From: Tissierella pigra
GTDB taxonomy: Bacteria; Bacillota; Clostridia; Tissierellales; Tissierellaceae
Direction: 5' to 3'
DNA length: 64,000 nt
Assembly: GCF_009695605.1 (NCBI RefSeq)
Contig: NZ_VUNQ01000014.1
Location: forward strand, 21,971-85,970
Made by a program: the position numbers and the translations under genes. Below the pieces are notes generated by a model. The model ran no database searches. It saw only the letters and a program-made list of their open reading frames with translations, and had not been told where the DNA came from. How positions within the stretch are numbered: the stretch's first letter is position 1; each line of letters begins with the position of its first letter. Shown here piece after piece: positions 52,150-61,388 of this stretch.

Positions 52150-52874
52150 ATATGTTAATACTGTTTGGAATGTTGATATTATTTATTGGTGTGATATTTA
52201 TCCTGTTGGGGACATGGACATATAAGGATGCAAAAAAAAGGAATTTAGATGCAGGTCTATGGACTACAATAGTATTATTAGTTCCCAACTTAATGGGTTT
52301 AATAATTTATTTTCTAGTAGCTCGTAGATATGAAGCAATCAAATGCAATAAATGTAGTAGCACAGTACCAGCATCATCCCATTATTGCATGAATTGTGGA
52401 AGTGAATTTAAGGAAGATCTAAGATATTACAGGGAAAATAGGGAAAGTAGCTCTAAGAGGCTTATAATAGGATTTATAATCTATTTTACTATAGTTATTA
52501 TAATTTTCATGGGATTTGTTATAATGTTATTTAGAGATGATAGCTTAAAATTTAATGGTGGAATATCAATAGGTTCAATAGAAAACAATATAGGAGATAA
52601 GTGGAATATATCGTATATTTATTCTACTAAGGAATTTACTCGTAAAATAAACATAAAAGATAATAGTCCAAAAACACTCTATATTGAATCTGAATGTGAG
52701 GAAGGCGAACTTTCACTAAAGTTAATACAAGGAGAAATAGAAAAGACTATAGATTTATGGCCTAAAAATGATAGTTATGAATTGGATTTATCTATATTTA
52801 AAGAGGGGAAAGTTCAGCTTTATTTAATTGGAAATAATGCAAAGAATGTAAATTTTGAATCGTATTGGGAATAA
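52140..52874 (+). CDS. Zinc-ribbon membrane protein of the ECF sigma operon
   Basis: 244 residues from TTG 52140, seven bases after AAAGGGG. Membrane segments at about 4-24, 42-60 and 105-128. Between them is a zinc ribbon 'CNKCSSTVPASSHYCMNCG' (CxxC...CxxC). The last 115 residues are outside and beta-rich. This N-terminal arrangement is the 'phospholipase D-nuclease-like/zinc-ribbon' type of sensor membrane protein; function unknown. Likely the sensor or target of the sigma factor. Confidence 0.6.
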   Translation: MFMNMLILFGMLILFIGVIFILLGTWTYKDAKKRNLDAGLWTTIVLLVPNLMGLIIYFLVARRYEAIKCNKCSSTVPASSHYCMNCGSEFKEDLRYYRENRESSSKRLIIGFIIYFTIVIIIFMGFVIMLFRDDSLKFNGGISIGSIENNIGDKWNISYIYSTKEFTRKINIKDNSPKTLYIESECEEGELSLKLIQGEIEKTIDLWPKNDSYELDLSIFKEGKVQLYLIGNNAKNVNFESYWE

Positions 52875-52905
52875 GTGTGATAAATTATTAATAGGTGGTG
52901 AATTA

Positions 52906-54123
52906 GTGAGAATAGGAAAATTTGCTGAAAGTAACAATCTTACCATTGACACTGTTAGACATTATATGGAGTTGGGATTGATTATACCAGAGATGCAAGG
53001 TGGACAATATTATTTTGATTCTAGATGTAAATTAGATTTAGATGAAGTTTTAAATTTAAAGACCATGGGATTTACATTAAATGAAATTAAATCCATATTT
53101 ATCTTTAGGCGATTAGGAAATCTTACACCCTATGAACAAAATCAATATTATAAAGCTTTTTTTGAAAACAAATACATTAGCGTTGGAAAAGAAATAGAGA
53201 ATCTTAGAGAAGTTAGAAAAAAACTTAAATACAAAATACAAGAGCTAGAAAGTCTTAATATAAATCCAAAGAATAAAATTGGAATTGATTTTAAACATTT
53301 AAATGTATTTAAATGTCTAAAATGTAATAGTAATTTAGTACTTTCAAAAGGAAATGTGGATAATAATAAAATAATTGATGGTGTTCTAAGATGTAGCTGT
53401 GGATTAGAATATATAATTGAAGATGGAATATTAGTAATTAATCAGCAATCTAAAGGTCATGGAGTAAATTTTGATTTTAATTATATAGTGGAATATATAA
53501 GTTTAACTGATATAGAGTACTTAGATAAAGTATATAGGAACTTAGAGTTAATTCATAAGAAAATAGAATTTGACGAGTTTAAAAATAAAATGATATTAGA
53601 ATTAGGATCGGGAAGTGGTTTTTTCCTAAGACATATATATAATGAATTACCTGATGATGCTATTTATATAGCTGTAGATAATGATTTAGAAAGACATAAA
53701 TTTTTAAAAAACATGTTAGAACTTATGAATTGCAATAAGAACATAATTTTTATCTGCACAGATTTTAGTGAAATTCCCATAGAAGATAAATCTATTGATG
53801 TTCTTGTGGATTTTACAGGAAGTAGCAACTATGGTTTTTTAAATGAAGAGTTTTTATTAAAGGAAATTGATAAATATATTAAAGGATCTGCATGGTTAAT
53901 TGGAACATATATAATGTTTAAAAACTTTAGTATAAATAGTAAAATAGCCGAAGAATATAGAAAAAGTTTCATTTTAAATAATATACAAGAAAATATAAAT
54001 AACCTACACTATAAACCTATTTATGAAAATGTATCAGCACCATTGGATAAAGGCGGTAAATATGAAGATTATTTCGTAAAAGGAGAAGAAGTATATTCTT
54101 ATTTATATTACGGGAAAAGATAG
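52906..54123 (+). CDS. MerR-type regulator fused to a zinc ribbon and a SAM methyltransferase
   Basis: 405 residues from GTG 52906, behind AGGTGGTG (a frame opening at 52855 starts inside the previous gene). Residues 1-75: MerR winged helix 'RIGKFAESNNLTIDTVRHYMELGLIIP'; 85-120: dimer coiled coil. Residues 140-185: Cys pairs 'CLKCN...CSCG' as a zinc ribbon. Residues 230-390: class I methyltransferase with motif I 'MILELGSGSGFFLRHI' and 'YIAVDNDLE'. The ribbon plus methyltransferase resembles the RlmA(I)/RrmA-like arrangement of antibiotic-resistance rRNA methyltransferases. It is 105 bases upstream of an MFS exporter with a MerR-type promoter. Confidence 0.8.
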   Translation: MRIGKFAESNNLTIDTVRHYMELGLIIPEMQGGQYYFDSRCKLDLDEVLNLKTMGFTLNEIKSIFIFRRLGNLTPYEQNQYYKAFFENKYISVGKEIENLREVRKKLKYKIQELESLNINPKNKIGIDFKHLNVFKCLKCNSNLVLSKGNVDNNKIIDGVLRCSCGLEYIIEDGILVINQQSKGHGVNFDFNYIVEYISLTDIEYLDKVYRNLELIHKKIEFDEFKNKMILELGSGSGFFLRHIYNELPDDAIYIAVDNDLERHKFLKNMLELMNCNKNIIFICTDFSEIPIEDKSIDVLVDFTGSSNYGFLNEEFLLKEIDKYIKGSAWLIGTYIMFKNFSINSKIAEEYRKSFILNNIQENINNLHYKPIYENVSAPLDKGGKYEDYFVKGEEVYSYLYYGKR

Positions 54124-54175
54124 GGTTAACACCATACTTGATCAGTTATATACTCAAAAATATTTATTATATATA

Positions 54176-54206
54176 TTGACGTTGCCTAAAGACTACTATT
54201 TAAAAT
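54176..54206 (+). promoter_or_regulatory. MerR-type promoter (19-base spacer) for the MFS exporter
   Basis: TTGACG (54176-54181), 19-base spacer, TAAAAT (54201-54206). The long spacer is characteristic of promoters activated by MerR proteins; ACTAC and GTAGT form a partial dyad across the -10 region. Confidence 0.6.
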
Positions 54207-54228
54207 GTAGTTAATAGGAGGGGTCAAT

Positions 54229-55491
54229 ATGAAAAACAAAAAAGAAAGACTAAATTTTATATTATTTTCTTTAGGTAAATTTGTATCTATTTTTGGTGCA
54301 TCTATTTATTCTTTTGCAATAGGTCTTTATGTATTAGAAATTACAGGTTCAGGATTAAATTTTGCTTTAAGTCTAATAGTCAGTAGTATACCTATGCTAA
54401 TTATCAATCCATTTGCTGGGGTTTTAGCAGATAAATTTGATAAAAAGAAGATAGTTGTTATGATGGATATATTAAATGGAATATTTTTAATGCTAATATA
54501 TATAATTAGTTGTATACATGGACTAAGTTTGCCTATGATATATGTGAGTACATTTATTACTACGATTTTCAGTACTATATTTGGTATATCTATGGAGGCT
54601 GCAATCCCTAATATAGTATCAAAAGATATGTTAATGAATATTAATTCAATTAGTAAAATAATAGACTCCATATCTTCAATATTAGGTCCAATGGTTGGAG
54701 GATTGATATTTGCTTTTATTGATATTAGATATTTTATTTTACTCTGTGGAATATTCTATATAATTTCAGGAGTATCCGAAATGTTTATAGATTTTAGATA
54801 TAACTACCAAGAGGATAAGAAAAATGAAAATAATATTGATTTTGTAAAAGATATGAAAAAGGGCTTCGAATATATTATGGAGAGAAAAGATATTATAGGA
54901 ATTTTTACTGTGTTTATTAGTATAAACTTTTTTATGGGGCTATCAGTTACTGTACCTTTACCTTATATAATTAATAATGTATTGATGCTCGGATCTAAAA
55001 GTCTAGGCATAATTCAAAGTGGATTTCCAGTAGGGATGATAATTGGTGCATTACTGATTAAAAGGATAATGAAAAAGACTGCATATAAAAAAGTTTTAAT
55101 GTTTTCTAGTTTTACATTAGGTATATGCACAATCTTATTAGGTATTCCCATACTATTTAAGAATATGGCATTTACTCCTATGATATATACTTTATACTAT
55201 TGTGGGGTAGTATTTATATTTGGAGCTACTATATCTTTTATAGATATACCAATTATGTATATGCTGCAAAAAATGATACCAGATGAATATAGGGGAAGAG
55301 TTCTAAGTATAGTGATGAGTACGGTAAAAATCATTCTGCCCATTGGTCTAATCTTATCTGGATATTTATTAAATAGAATCCCAATATATTTCATAACAAC
55401 TGTAGGAGGAATATTACTGTTTCTGACTAATTTTTTATCCTTAAATAGTAAAAAAACAATGTTTTTAAATGTAAATGAAGAAATTAAATAA
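54229..55491 (+). CDS. MFS transporter, MefA/MacrolideEfflux-like
   Basis: 420 residues, ATG behind AGGAGGGG. Twelve predicted helices; loop 2-3 motif 'FAGVLADKFDKKKIVVMMDI', and 'PDEYRGRVLSIVMST' after the central loop, as in the MefA/MFS_3 group of drug-type exporters. It is controlled from a promoter that looks MerR-activated, with the MerR-methyltransferase gene directly upstream. A drug or metabolite export role is inferred, not proved. Confidence 0.82.
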   Translation: MKNKKERLNFILFSLGKFVSIFGASIYSFAIGLYVLEITGSGLNFALSLIVSSIPMLIINPFAGVLADKFDKKKIVVMMDILNGIFLMLIYIISCIHGLSLPMIYVSTFITTIFSTIFGISMEAAIPNIVSKDMLMNINSISKIIDSISSILGPMVGGLIFAFIDIRYFILLCGIFYIISGVSEMFIDFRYNYQEDKKNENNIDFVKDMKKGFEYIMERKDIIGIFTVFISINFFMGLSVTVPLPYIINNVLMLGSKSLGIIQSGFPVGMIIGALLIKRIMKKTAYKKVLMFSSFTLGICTILLGIPILFKNMAFTPMIYTLYYCGVVFIFGATISFIDIPIMYMLQKMIPDEYRGRVLSIVMSTVKIILPIGLILSGYLLNRIPIYFITTVGGILLFLTNFLSLNSKKTMFLNVNEEIK

Positions 55492-55544
55492 TTACTTGTA
55501 TTTTTATAAGGAGTATTGTATATTATATATTAATAATTAATTAT

Positions 55545-55785
55545 ATATAATTCGTAGATTGAGAGAGTAAGATATTTAAACTAGCAAAAGCGAACTGGGA
55601 TGGTGAAAGCCAGTGTTAGGAAATATTTGAAAAGAACTCATGAGAATATATCTGAAAAAAGTAAGATATTACGCTAGTAGCGTTAAAATTTCGAGTGGGC
55701 ATTTGCCAACAAGAGTGGTATCACGGGTTAGCTCTCGTCTCTTATTAGAGATGAGAATTGACCCGATTTTTATTTTTTATAAATC
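55545..55785 (+). promoter_or_regulatory. T-box riboswitch (Arg) controlling argS
   Basis: Stem I with GAAA-AGA-ACTC; taking AGA (55633-55635) as specifier gives Arg and matches the thrS leader at the same place. The T-box is GAGTGGTATCACGGG (about 55712-55726). The terminator joins GGGTTAGCTCTCGTCTCT with a complementary arm starting AGAGATGAG and ends in GATTTTTATTTTTT. Confidence 0.9.
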
Positions 55786-55822
55786 AAGATAATTGTGAAT
55801 TAAATAAGAGGAGGTTGAAAAG

Positions 55823-57523
55823 ATGTTAAATTTTAGGGAAGAAGTTACAAAACTAATTAAATCAGAAGTAGATGTACTGACAGAAGAAGAAATATCAGCT
55901 TTAATAGAGGTACCACCATCTTATGATATGGGTGATTATGCTTTTCCAGTATTTAGATTAGCCAAGGCTTTTAAAAAAGCACCACCAATGATAGCAGAAG
56001 AGTTAGTGCCTAAATTTGGAGATAATGAATATTTTGAAAGAATAGAAAACAAAGGCCCTTATCTTAACTTCTTTATAAATAAAGGTAAACTTACAGAAGT
56101 TACTTTAAATGAAGTAAAAGGAAAACAAGCTAAGTATGGTTCATCAGATATGGGTAATGGAAAAACAGTAATAGTAGAATACTCATCACCTAATATCGCA
56201 AAACCTTTCCACATAGGTCATATTAGAACAACAGTTATAGGAAATTCATTGTATAAAATATATACTTTTTTAGGATTTGATACAATTGCAATTAATCATT
56301 TAGGAGATTATGGAACTCAATTTGGTATGTTAATTTCTGCCTATAAAAAATGGGGGGATAAAGCAGTAATAGAATCTGATCCTATAAATGAGTTATTAAA
56401 GCTATATGTTAGATTTAATGCAGAAGCAGAAGAACATGAAGAACTAAGAAATGAAGCTAGATACTGGTTTAAGGAATTAGAAGATGGAAATAAAGAAGCT
56501 GTAGAATTATGGCAATGGATTAGAGAAATATCCTTAAAGGAGTTCAATAAAGTATATGATATGTTAAACATTAAGTTTGACTCCTATGCAGGGGAATCCT
56601 TCTATTCAGATAAAATGCCAGCAGTTATTGAGGAATTAAAAGAAAAGAATTTACTGAAGGAATCAGATGGTGCATTTCTAGTGGATTTAGAGGAACATGG
56701 AATGCCACCAGCACTTATAATGAAATCTGATGGTTCTACATTATATACTACAAGAGATATAGCAGCTGCATTTTATAGAAAGAAAAACTACGATTTTTAT
56801 AAAAATATATATGTAGTAGCTTCTCAGCAAAATCTTCATTTTAAAGCGTGGATGAAGGTAATAGAATTGATGGGGTATGAGTGGGCAAATGATTGTGTTC
56901 ATATACCGTTTGGCATGGTTAGTTTAGAGGAGGGAACTTTATCCACTAGAAAAGGTAGAGTAGTATTCTTAGAGGATGTACTAAATACTGCAGTTAAAAA
57001 TACTTTAAATATAATAAATGAAAGAAACCCAAATTTAGAAAACAAGGAAGAAGTCGCAAAACAAGTAGGGATTGGTGCAGTAGTATTTCAAGAACTGTTT
57101 AATCAAAGAATTAAAGACTATGTATTCTCATGGGATAGAACATTAAGCTTTGAAGGTGAAACGGGACCTTATGTTCAATATACTCATGCAAGAATAAGTT
57201 CTCTACTTGAAAGAGGAAAGTTTAATATAGAAGACAATGTGAATTATAATCTTTTAAATACAGAGGAGGAAATAAATATAACAAGGTTATTATATGATTT
57301 CCCTAAGATAGTAGTAGATTCAATGGAAAAAAATGAGCCATATTTCATTACAAGACATATAGTTGAAATAGCGAAAGCTTATAATAAGTTTTACAATTCA
57401 TGTCCTATAATTACAGATGATATAGAGCTAAAAAAAGCAAGACTTATGCTATCTTTTGGAGCTAAAACTGTAATAAAAACTGGATTAGAGCTATTAGGTA
57501 TGGAAGCACCAGAAAGAATGTAG
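55823..57523 (+). CDS. argS: Arginyl-tRNA synthetase
   Basis: 566 residues, ATG behind GAGGAGG. HIGH motif 'SSPNIAKPFHIGHIRTTVIG', the KMSKS-equivalent 'GTLSTRKGRVV', N-terminal additional domain (1-100), and the C-terminal anticodon domain ending 'TGLELLGMEAPERM'. Normal length for the family. A hypothetical gene follows after 5 bases. Confidence 0.97.
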   Translation: MLNFREEVTKLIKSEVDVLTEEEISALIEVPPSYDMGDYAFPVFRLAKAFKKAPPMIAEELVPKFGDNEYFERIENKGPYLNFFINKGKLTEVTLNEVKGKQAKYGSSDMGNGKTVIVEYSSPNIAKPFHIGHIRTTVIGNSLYKIYTFLGFDTIAINHLGDYGTQFGMLISAYKKWGDKAVIESDPINELLKLYVRFNAEAEEHEELRNEARYWFKELEDGNKEAVELWQWIREISLKEFNKVYDMLNIKFDSYAGESFYSDKMPAVIEELKEKNLLKESDGAFLVDLEEHGMPPALIMKSDGSTLYTTRDIAAAFYRKKNYDFYKNIYVVASQQNLHFKAWMKVIELMGYEWANDCVHIPFGMVSLEEGTLSTRKGRVVFLEDVLNTAVKNTLNIINERNPNLENKEEVAKQVGIGAVVFQELFNQRIKDYVFSWDRTLSFEGETGPYVQYTHARISSLLERGKFNIEDNVNYNLLNTEEEINITRLLYDFPKIVVDSMEKNEPYFITRHIVEIAKAYNKFYNSCPIITDDIELKKARLMLSFGAKTVIKTGLELLGMEAPERM

Positions 57524-57528
57524 ATAGA

Positions 57529-58491
57529 ATGGAAAAAAAATTAGAAAGACTTTTGCTAAATCTATTTCTATATGATTATACGAAAAATAACTCTTACACA
57601 TACTTATCCCAATTAGGAGTAATAACAATAAAATCATTAATTCCTATGAAAGAAGAAGTGGCAGTAAGAATTGACTATAAAAGATTTGTAGAGGAATTTA
57701 GACTATGGCTAAGTTATAGAAATGGAGGGAATTCTTCTTTATTAAATGCAGAAGGAAAAATAAATTCTGTTGCATATTGGGAAGAAGAAGATAACTCAAT
57801 TTTAAGCAGAATAATTCCAATAATCCTTGCAAATCAAAACTATGAAGTGATTCAAGAGGAAATCATAAAAAACATACTATTTACAACTGGAAACTTAACG
57901 ACACTTTTCCAATGGTTAGCCATAAGCTCTTTATTACATGAAACAGCTTTTAATAAATCTAACAACAATTTATTAGATACATTAAAAGAAGTTGTAATAG
58001 GATTCTCTCAAGCTGATTATATGAAAAAATATGAAAAATATTATAGAGCAAATATTAAAGATTATAAAGGTAATTTTAGTGTTGAATTTGAAAGAGAAAA
58101 GATTCATCTGTTAAATATCCTCAATGGAATTAAAAATAATAGATATTCTAATTTAATTGATTTACTAAATGTATTAGATAAAAAAGAACCACAGACTATG
58201 ATTGGTGAAATATTTTGTGGATTTATATATGATTTAGATATTGAATACAATCTTCCTAAATTCTATATAAACCTTGGAGATTATATTATAAATTTAAGGA
58301 AATCTAGAATTGATCCAGAACAGCTTAAAATAGAAAAATATATATTACCAGATATTTTTGACCAAAAAGAAGGGGAAATATTTTTTCATTCTTTGCTTAA
58401 AGAAGCTAAAGTAATAAAAAAAGAAGTAAAAAACAATGTTTTAACTTCCTTAATTCAAACTAGAACAGGTATGTATTTATTTAAAAAATAA
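57529..58491 (+). CDS. Conserved protein of unknown function, coupled to argS
   Basis: 320 residues, ATG 57529 only 5 bases after the argS stop with no strong ribosome site, so probably translated by coupling. The sequence is mostly helical: residues 60-110 have 'FRLWLSYRNGGNSSLLNAEGKINSVAYW' in pieces, and residues 130-175 'NLTTLFQWLAISSLLHETAF'. This helical-bundle pattern loosely resembles ADP-ribosylglycohydrolase-like proteins, but the metal-binding acidic residues are not evident. No function assigned. Confidence 0.55.
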   Translation: MEKKLERLLLNLFLYDYTKNNSYTYLSQLGVITIKSLIPMKEEVAVRIDYKRFVEEFRLWLSYRNGGNSSLLNAEGKINSVAYWEEEDNSILSRIIPIILANQNYEVIQEEIIKNILFTTGNLTTLFQWLAISSLLHETAFNKSNNNLLDTLKEVVIGFSQADYMKKYEKYYRANIKDYKGNFSVEFEREKIHLLNILNGIKNNRYSNLIDLLNVLDKKEPQTMIGEIFCGFIYDLDIEYNLPKFYINLGDYIINLRKSRIDPEQLKIEKYILPDIFDQKEGEIFFHSLLKEAKVIKKEVKNNVLTSLIQTRTGMYLFKK

Positions 58492-58522
58492 GGCTCTCAA
58501 ATTTATGAGAGTCTATTTTTTT
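58492..58522. terminator. Bidirectional terminator
   Basis: CTCTCA (58494-58499) and TGAGAG (58506-58511) with flanking extensions; T-run on the plus strand and A-run on the left serve the gene pair converging here. Confidence 0.75.
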
Positions 58523-58707
58523 ATATGTTCTAAAAAATCCTTTTCATCCATTTCTACTAAGAAGCTTAATTCCTCAACAATACTATCTTTTAAACTGATG
58601 AAATCATCTATTTTAGTGTTTTTACCTGTATATTCTAAAGCCTCAATAATTAGAAGCATATCATCTTTAGACATTTCTTGTATTGAAATCTTGTCGAAAT
58701 CCCTCAT
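58513..58707 (-). CDS. Small conserved protein, unknown function (minus strand)
   Basis: 64 residues; the complement reads AAGGGGGAG then ATG, a strong ribosome site. Acidic helical protein: 'MRDFDKISIQEMSKDDMLLI', then 'YTGKNTKIDDFISLKDSIVEEL', ending 'LEHIKK'. A plus-strand frame over the same bases lacks a ribosome site. No family recognised. Confidence 0.6.
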   Translation of the reverse strand: MRDFDKISIQEMSKDDMLLIIEALEYTGKNTKIDDFISLKDSIVEELSFLVEMDEKDFLEHIKK

Positions 58708-58851
58708 GATTCTCCCCCTTTTGTCATATTATACAATATATTCTATAAGAATTTTATCAAAAGTTCAATGGTTATTCTATGTTTTTCTAAATTATCTGTA
58801 TAAGATTAAAAACTAATGATATAATGTACTTAGTATTAGAGGAGGAAAAAA

Positions 58852-60621
58852 ATGAAAATAATATTAACTACATTGAATTCTAAGTTTATTCATTCTTGTT
58901 TATCTATTAGATACTTGAAGGAATATATTAGAGATTTAATTCCAATTGAAATAAAAGAATATACAATAAATCAGAATACGGATTTTATAGCTTCGGATAT
59001 TTTTAAAGAAAATCCAGATATAATAGGTTTCTCAACTTATATTTGGAATTTAACAGAGACTTTAGAGATATGTGAGATTTTAAAAATAGTTAAACCTGAA
59101 ATAAAGATTATCTTAGGCGGACCAGAAGTTTCTTTTGATGGAGAAAATATACTAAAAGATAATTCCTTCATTGATTTTATAGTCTATGGAGAAGGAGAAG
59201 AAACATTTAAGGAGCTTGTGGAAACTTTGATTAAAAATGGTGAGAAGTTTGATAATATAAAAGGGTTAATTTATAGAAATAACAACGGAGTAGTTATAAA
59301 TTCTCCGAGACCTTTAATTAAGGATTTAAACGCTATCCCCTCTCCCTATAAGAATATAGGAAATGAATTTAGAAATAAAATTGTGTATTTTGAATCCTCT
59401 AGGGGATGTCCTTTTGGTTGTGAATTTTGTCTTTCCTCAACCATTAAAGGGGTTAGGTATTTTTCCATAGATAGAGTAAAGGAAGAATTAGGTATTTTAA
59501 TAGATGCCAATGTTAAGCAGGTAAAATTTGTAGATAGAACATTTAATGCAAATAAAAAGTATGCTATGGAAATAATGAATTTTATTATAGATAAAAATCC
59601 TAAAGGCATTAACTTTCATTTTGAAGTTACAGCACATTTATTGGATAGAGAAATGTTAGACTTCCTATCTAATGTAGATGAAGGACTATTTCAGTTTGAA
59701 GTAGGGGTACAATCTACTAATTTAGATACTATAGAAGCAGTAGGCAGGATTACCGATTTTGAAAAGTTAAGAAAGATTACCAAGGAAATAAAATCATATA
59801 AAAATATTCATCAGCACCTAGACCTTATTGCAGGGCTTCCTTATGAAGGATATGACTCCTTTAGAAAGTCATTTAATGATGTTTATGAAATAAAGCCTGA
59901 GAAGATACAATTAGGATTTTTAAAGCTATTAAAAGGGTCCGGACTTAGAAGAGATGAAGAAAAGTATGGATTTAAGTATTTAGATATCCCTCCTTATGAA
60001 ATATTAGAAAATGATTTTATAAAATATGGAGAAATTATAAAGCTGAAGGTTATAGAGGATTTAGTAGAAAAGTATTATAATGAAGGATACTTTGAACATT
60101 CTCTCCAATATATAATTAACAATCATTATATTAGCCCTTTTGATTTCTATGAGGATTTTTCTTTGTTTTGGGAAGACAAGGAGTATCATAAGGTATCCAA
60201 CAGTAGAATCAAACTATATGAAGTATTAATGGAATTCTATAAAACAAGAAATTATTCTAATGTATTGAACTTTAACGAACTTTTAAGATTTGATTTTATA
60301 CAAAACAATAAAGGAGCGCAAGTTCCAAAGAATATAGAATCTTTAGGAAGAAATGTAGAACAAAGAATTATCCATGAGATACTAAAGGATCAAGGAATAA
60401 TTGAAAATTATTTAGATGAATATAAATATTTACCAACTAAAAGGGTAATAAAAGAAGTGTCTATAGAAGGATTTAAAGAGAATATTTTTAAAATCATAGA
60501 AAATGGTCATAATCCAATAGATGACAATGAAGAAATATATATACTATTTATTTATCAGAATGGAGTTATAAATAGGTGTAAAACCTATGATATAACTTAT
60601 ATAATAAAGGAGTTGATTTAA
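58852..60621 (+). CDS. Radical SAM protein with B12-binding-like N-domain (DUF4080 type)
   Basis: 589 residues, ATG behind TAGGAGG. N-terminal Rossmann-type cobalamin-binding region ('ILTTLNSKFIHSCLSIRYLKEYI' in pieces, 'IKIILGGPEVSF') without the DxHxxG base-on motif. Radical SAM domain with the cluster motif 'SSRGCPFGCEFCLSS'. The C-terminal 200 residues correspond to DUF4080. Substrate unknown. Cobalamin use is plausible and of interest given the B12 riboswitch at 34 kb. The next gene starts directly at the stop. Confidence 0.82.
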   Translation: MKIILTTLNSKFIHSCLSIRYLKEYIRDLIPIEIKEYTINQNTDFIASDIFKENPDIIGFSTYIWNLTETLEICEILKIVKPEIKIILGGPEVSFDGENILKDNSFIDFIVYGEGEETFKELVETLIKNGEKFDNIKGLIYRNNNGVVINSPRPLIKDLNAIPSPYKNIGNEFRNKIVYFESSRGCPFGCEFCLSSTIKGVRYFSIDRVKEELGILIDANVKQVKFVDRTFNANKKYAMEIMNFIIDKNPKGINFHFEVTAHLLDREMLDFLSNVDEGLFQFEVGVQSTNLDTIEAVGRITDFEKLRKITKEIKSYKNIHQHLDLIAGLPYEGYDSFRKSFNDVYEIKPEKIQLGFLKLLKGSGLRRDEEKYGFKYLDIPPYEILENDFIKYGEIIKLKVIEDLVEKYYNEGYFEHSLQYIINNHYISPFDFYEDFSLFWEDKEYHKVSNSRIKLYEVLMEFYKTRNYSNVLNFNELLRFDFIQNNKGAQVPKNIESLGRNVEQRIIHEILKDQGIIENYLDEYKYLPTKRVIKEVSIEGFKENIFKIIENGHNPIDDNEEIYILFIYQNGVINRCKTYDITYIIKELI

Positions 60622-61371
60622 TTGGATATTTTAAAAGATTTTTTAATGATTAATAAACAAACCTTAAAGAAAACAGTAGTTAGTTTGAAGGATAACTGGA
60701 TGATAATCTTTACAGGAATAGCATATATAATTATAAATATGCTTATGTTTAGTTTAGCAATGACTTTATTTAGTGGAATACTTTCTATTATTGCAGGTGT
60801 TATAATCGCAATAGTAAGTGCAAGTTTAATATCTAATTACTTATATCTTTTGTATAATGTAATTAATTATAATAGAATAACATTCCAAGATTTTAAAGAT
60901 GGATTCAAATATTTTCTTAGAAAAGTATATACAGTATTTTTCTTTGCATGGATAGGAAGTTACTTATTAAATATTGTTCAAGGAATCTTAGGATTTAATG
61001 GATATATATTAAATATAGTAGTAACAGTATCGATATTTATATTATTAAATCCCCTGCCAGAGACATTATATTTAAAAGTATTAGAACCTATGGACAGTAT
61101 TATGTATTCAATTGATTTTATGAAGGAAAATTGGTTAAATTGGTTATTACCTAATGTTGTATGTTATATAGTTATTTATTATCTTACAGGAAATATTGTG
61201 ACTATATTTACTACACATTTGAATTTAGGATTAGATTTAGGTATCTTAGGAATTATAAGATATTTACTAGGACAAGGAATATTTTCCTTTACTATGATTT
61301 ATAGAGGACATTTGTATAAGTTACTTAGCACAAGTACTAGAAGAAAAAGAATGTTTATGAATAAGTTTTAA
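60622..61371 (+). CDS. Integral membrane protein, unknown function
   Basis: 249 residues from TTG 60622 directly after the upstream stop, behind AAGGAG. About five to six membrane helices ('MIIFTGIAYIIINMLMFSLAM' in pieces, 'IVVTVSIFILLN', 'WLLPNVVCYIVIYYLTGNIV'). The N-terminal basic helix and 'DFKDGFKYFLRKVYTVFFFAW' resemble DUF975/YciC-like proteins. No catalytic motif. Confidence 0.65.
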   Translation: MDILKDFLMINKQTLKKTVVSLKDNWMIIFTGIAYIIINMLMFSLAMTLFSGILSIIAGVIIAIVSASLISNYLYLLYNVINYNRITFQDFKDGFKYFLRKVYTVFFFAWIGSYLLNIVQGILGFNGYILNIVVTVSIFILLNPLPETLYLKVLEPMDSIMYSIDFMKENWLNWLLPNVVCYIVIYYLTGNIVTIFTTHLNLGLDLGILGIIRYLLGQGIFSFTMIYRGHLYKLLSTSTRRKRMFMNKF

Positions 61372-61388
61372 TAATAGAAGGTGATAAT

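Noticed and set aside
54124..54228. Leader peptide/attenuator for the MFS exporter (as with mef/msr genes)
   Set aside because: No short frame with a ribosome site or paired hairpins found; a MerR-type promoter explains the region better.
58505..58816. Plus-strand 103-residue frame
   Set aside because: No ribosome site; the minus-strand frame at 58513-58707 has a strong one and ends at a bidirectional terminator.
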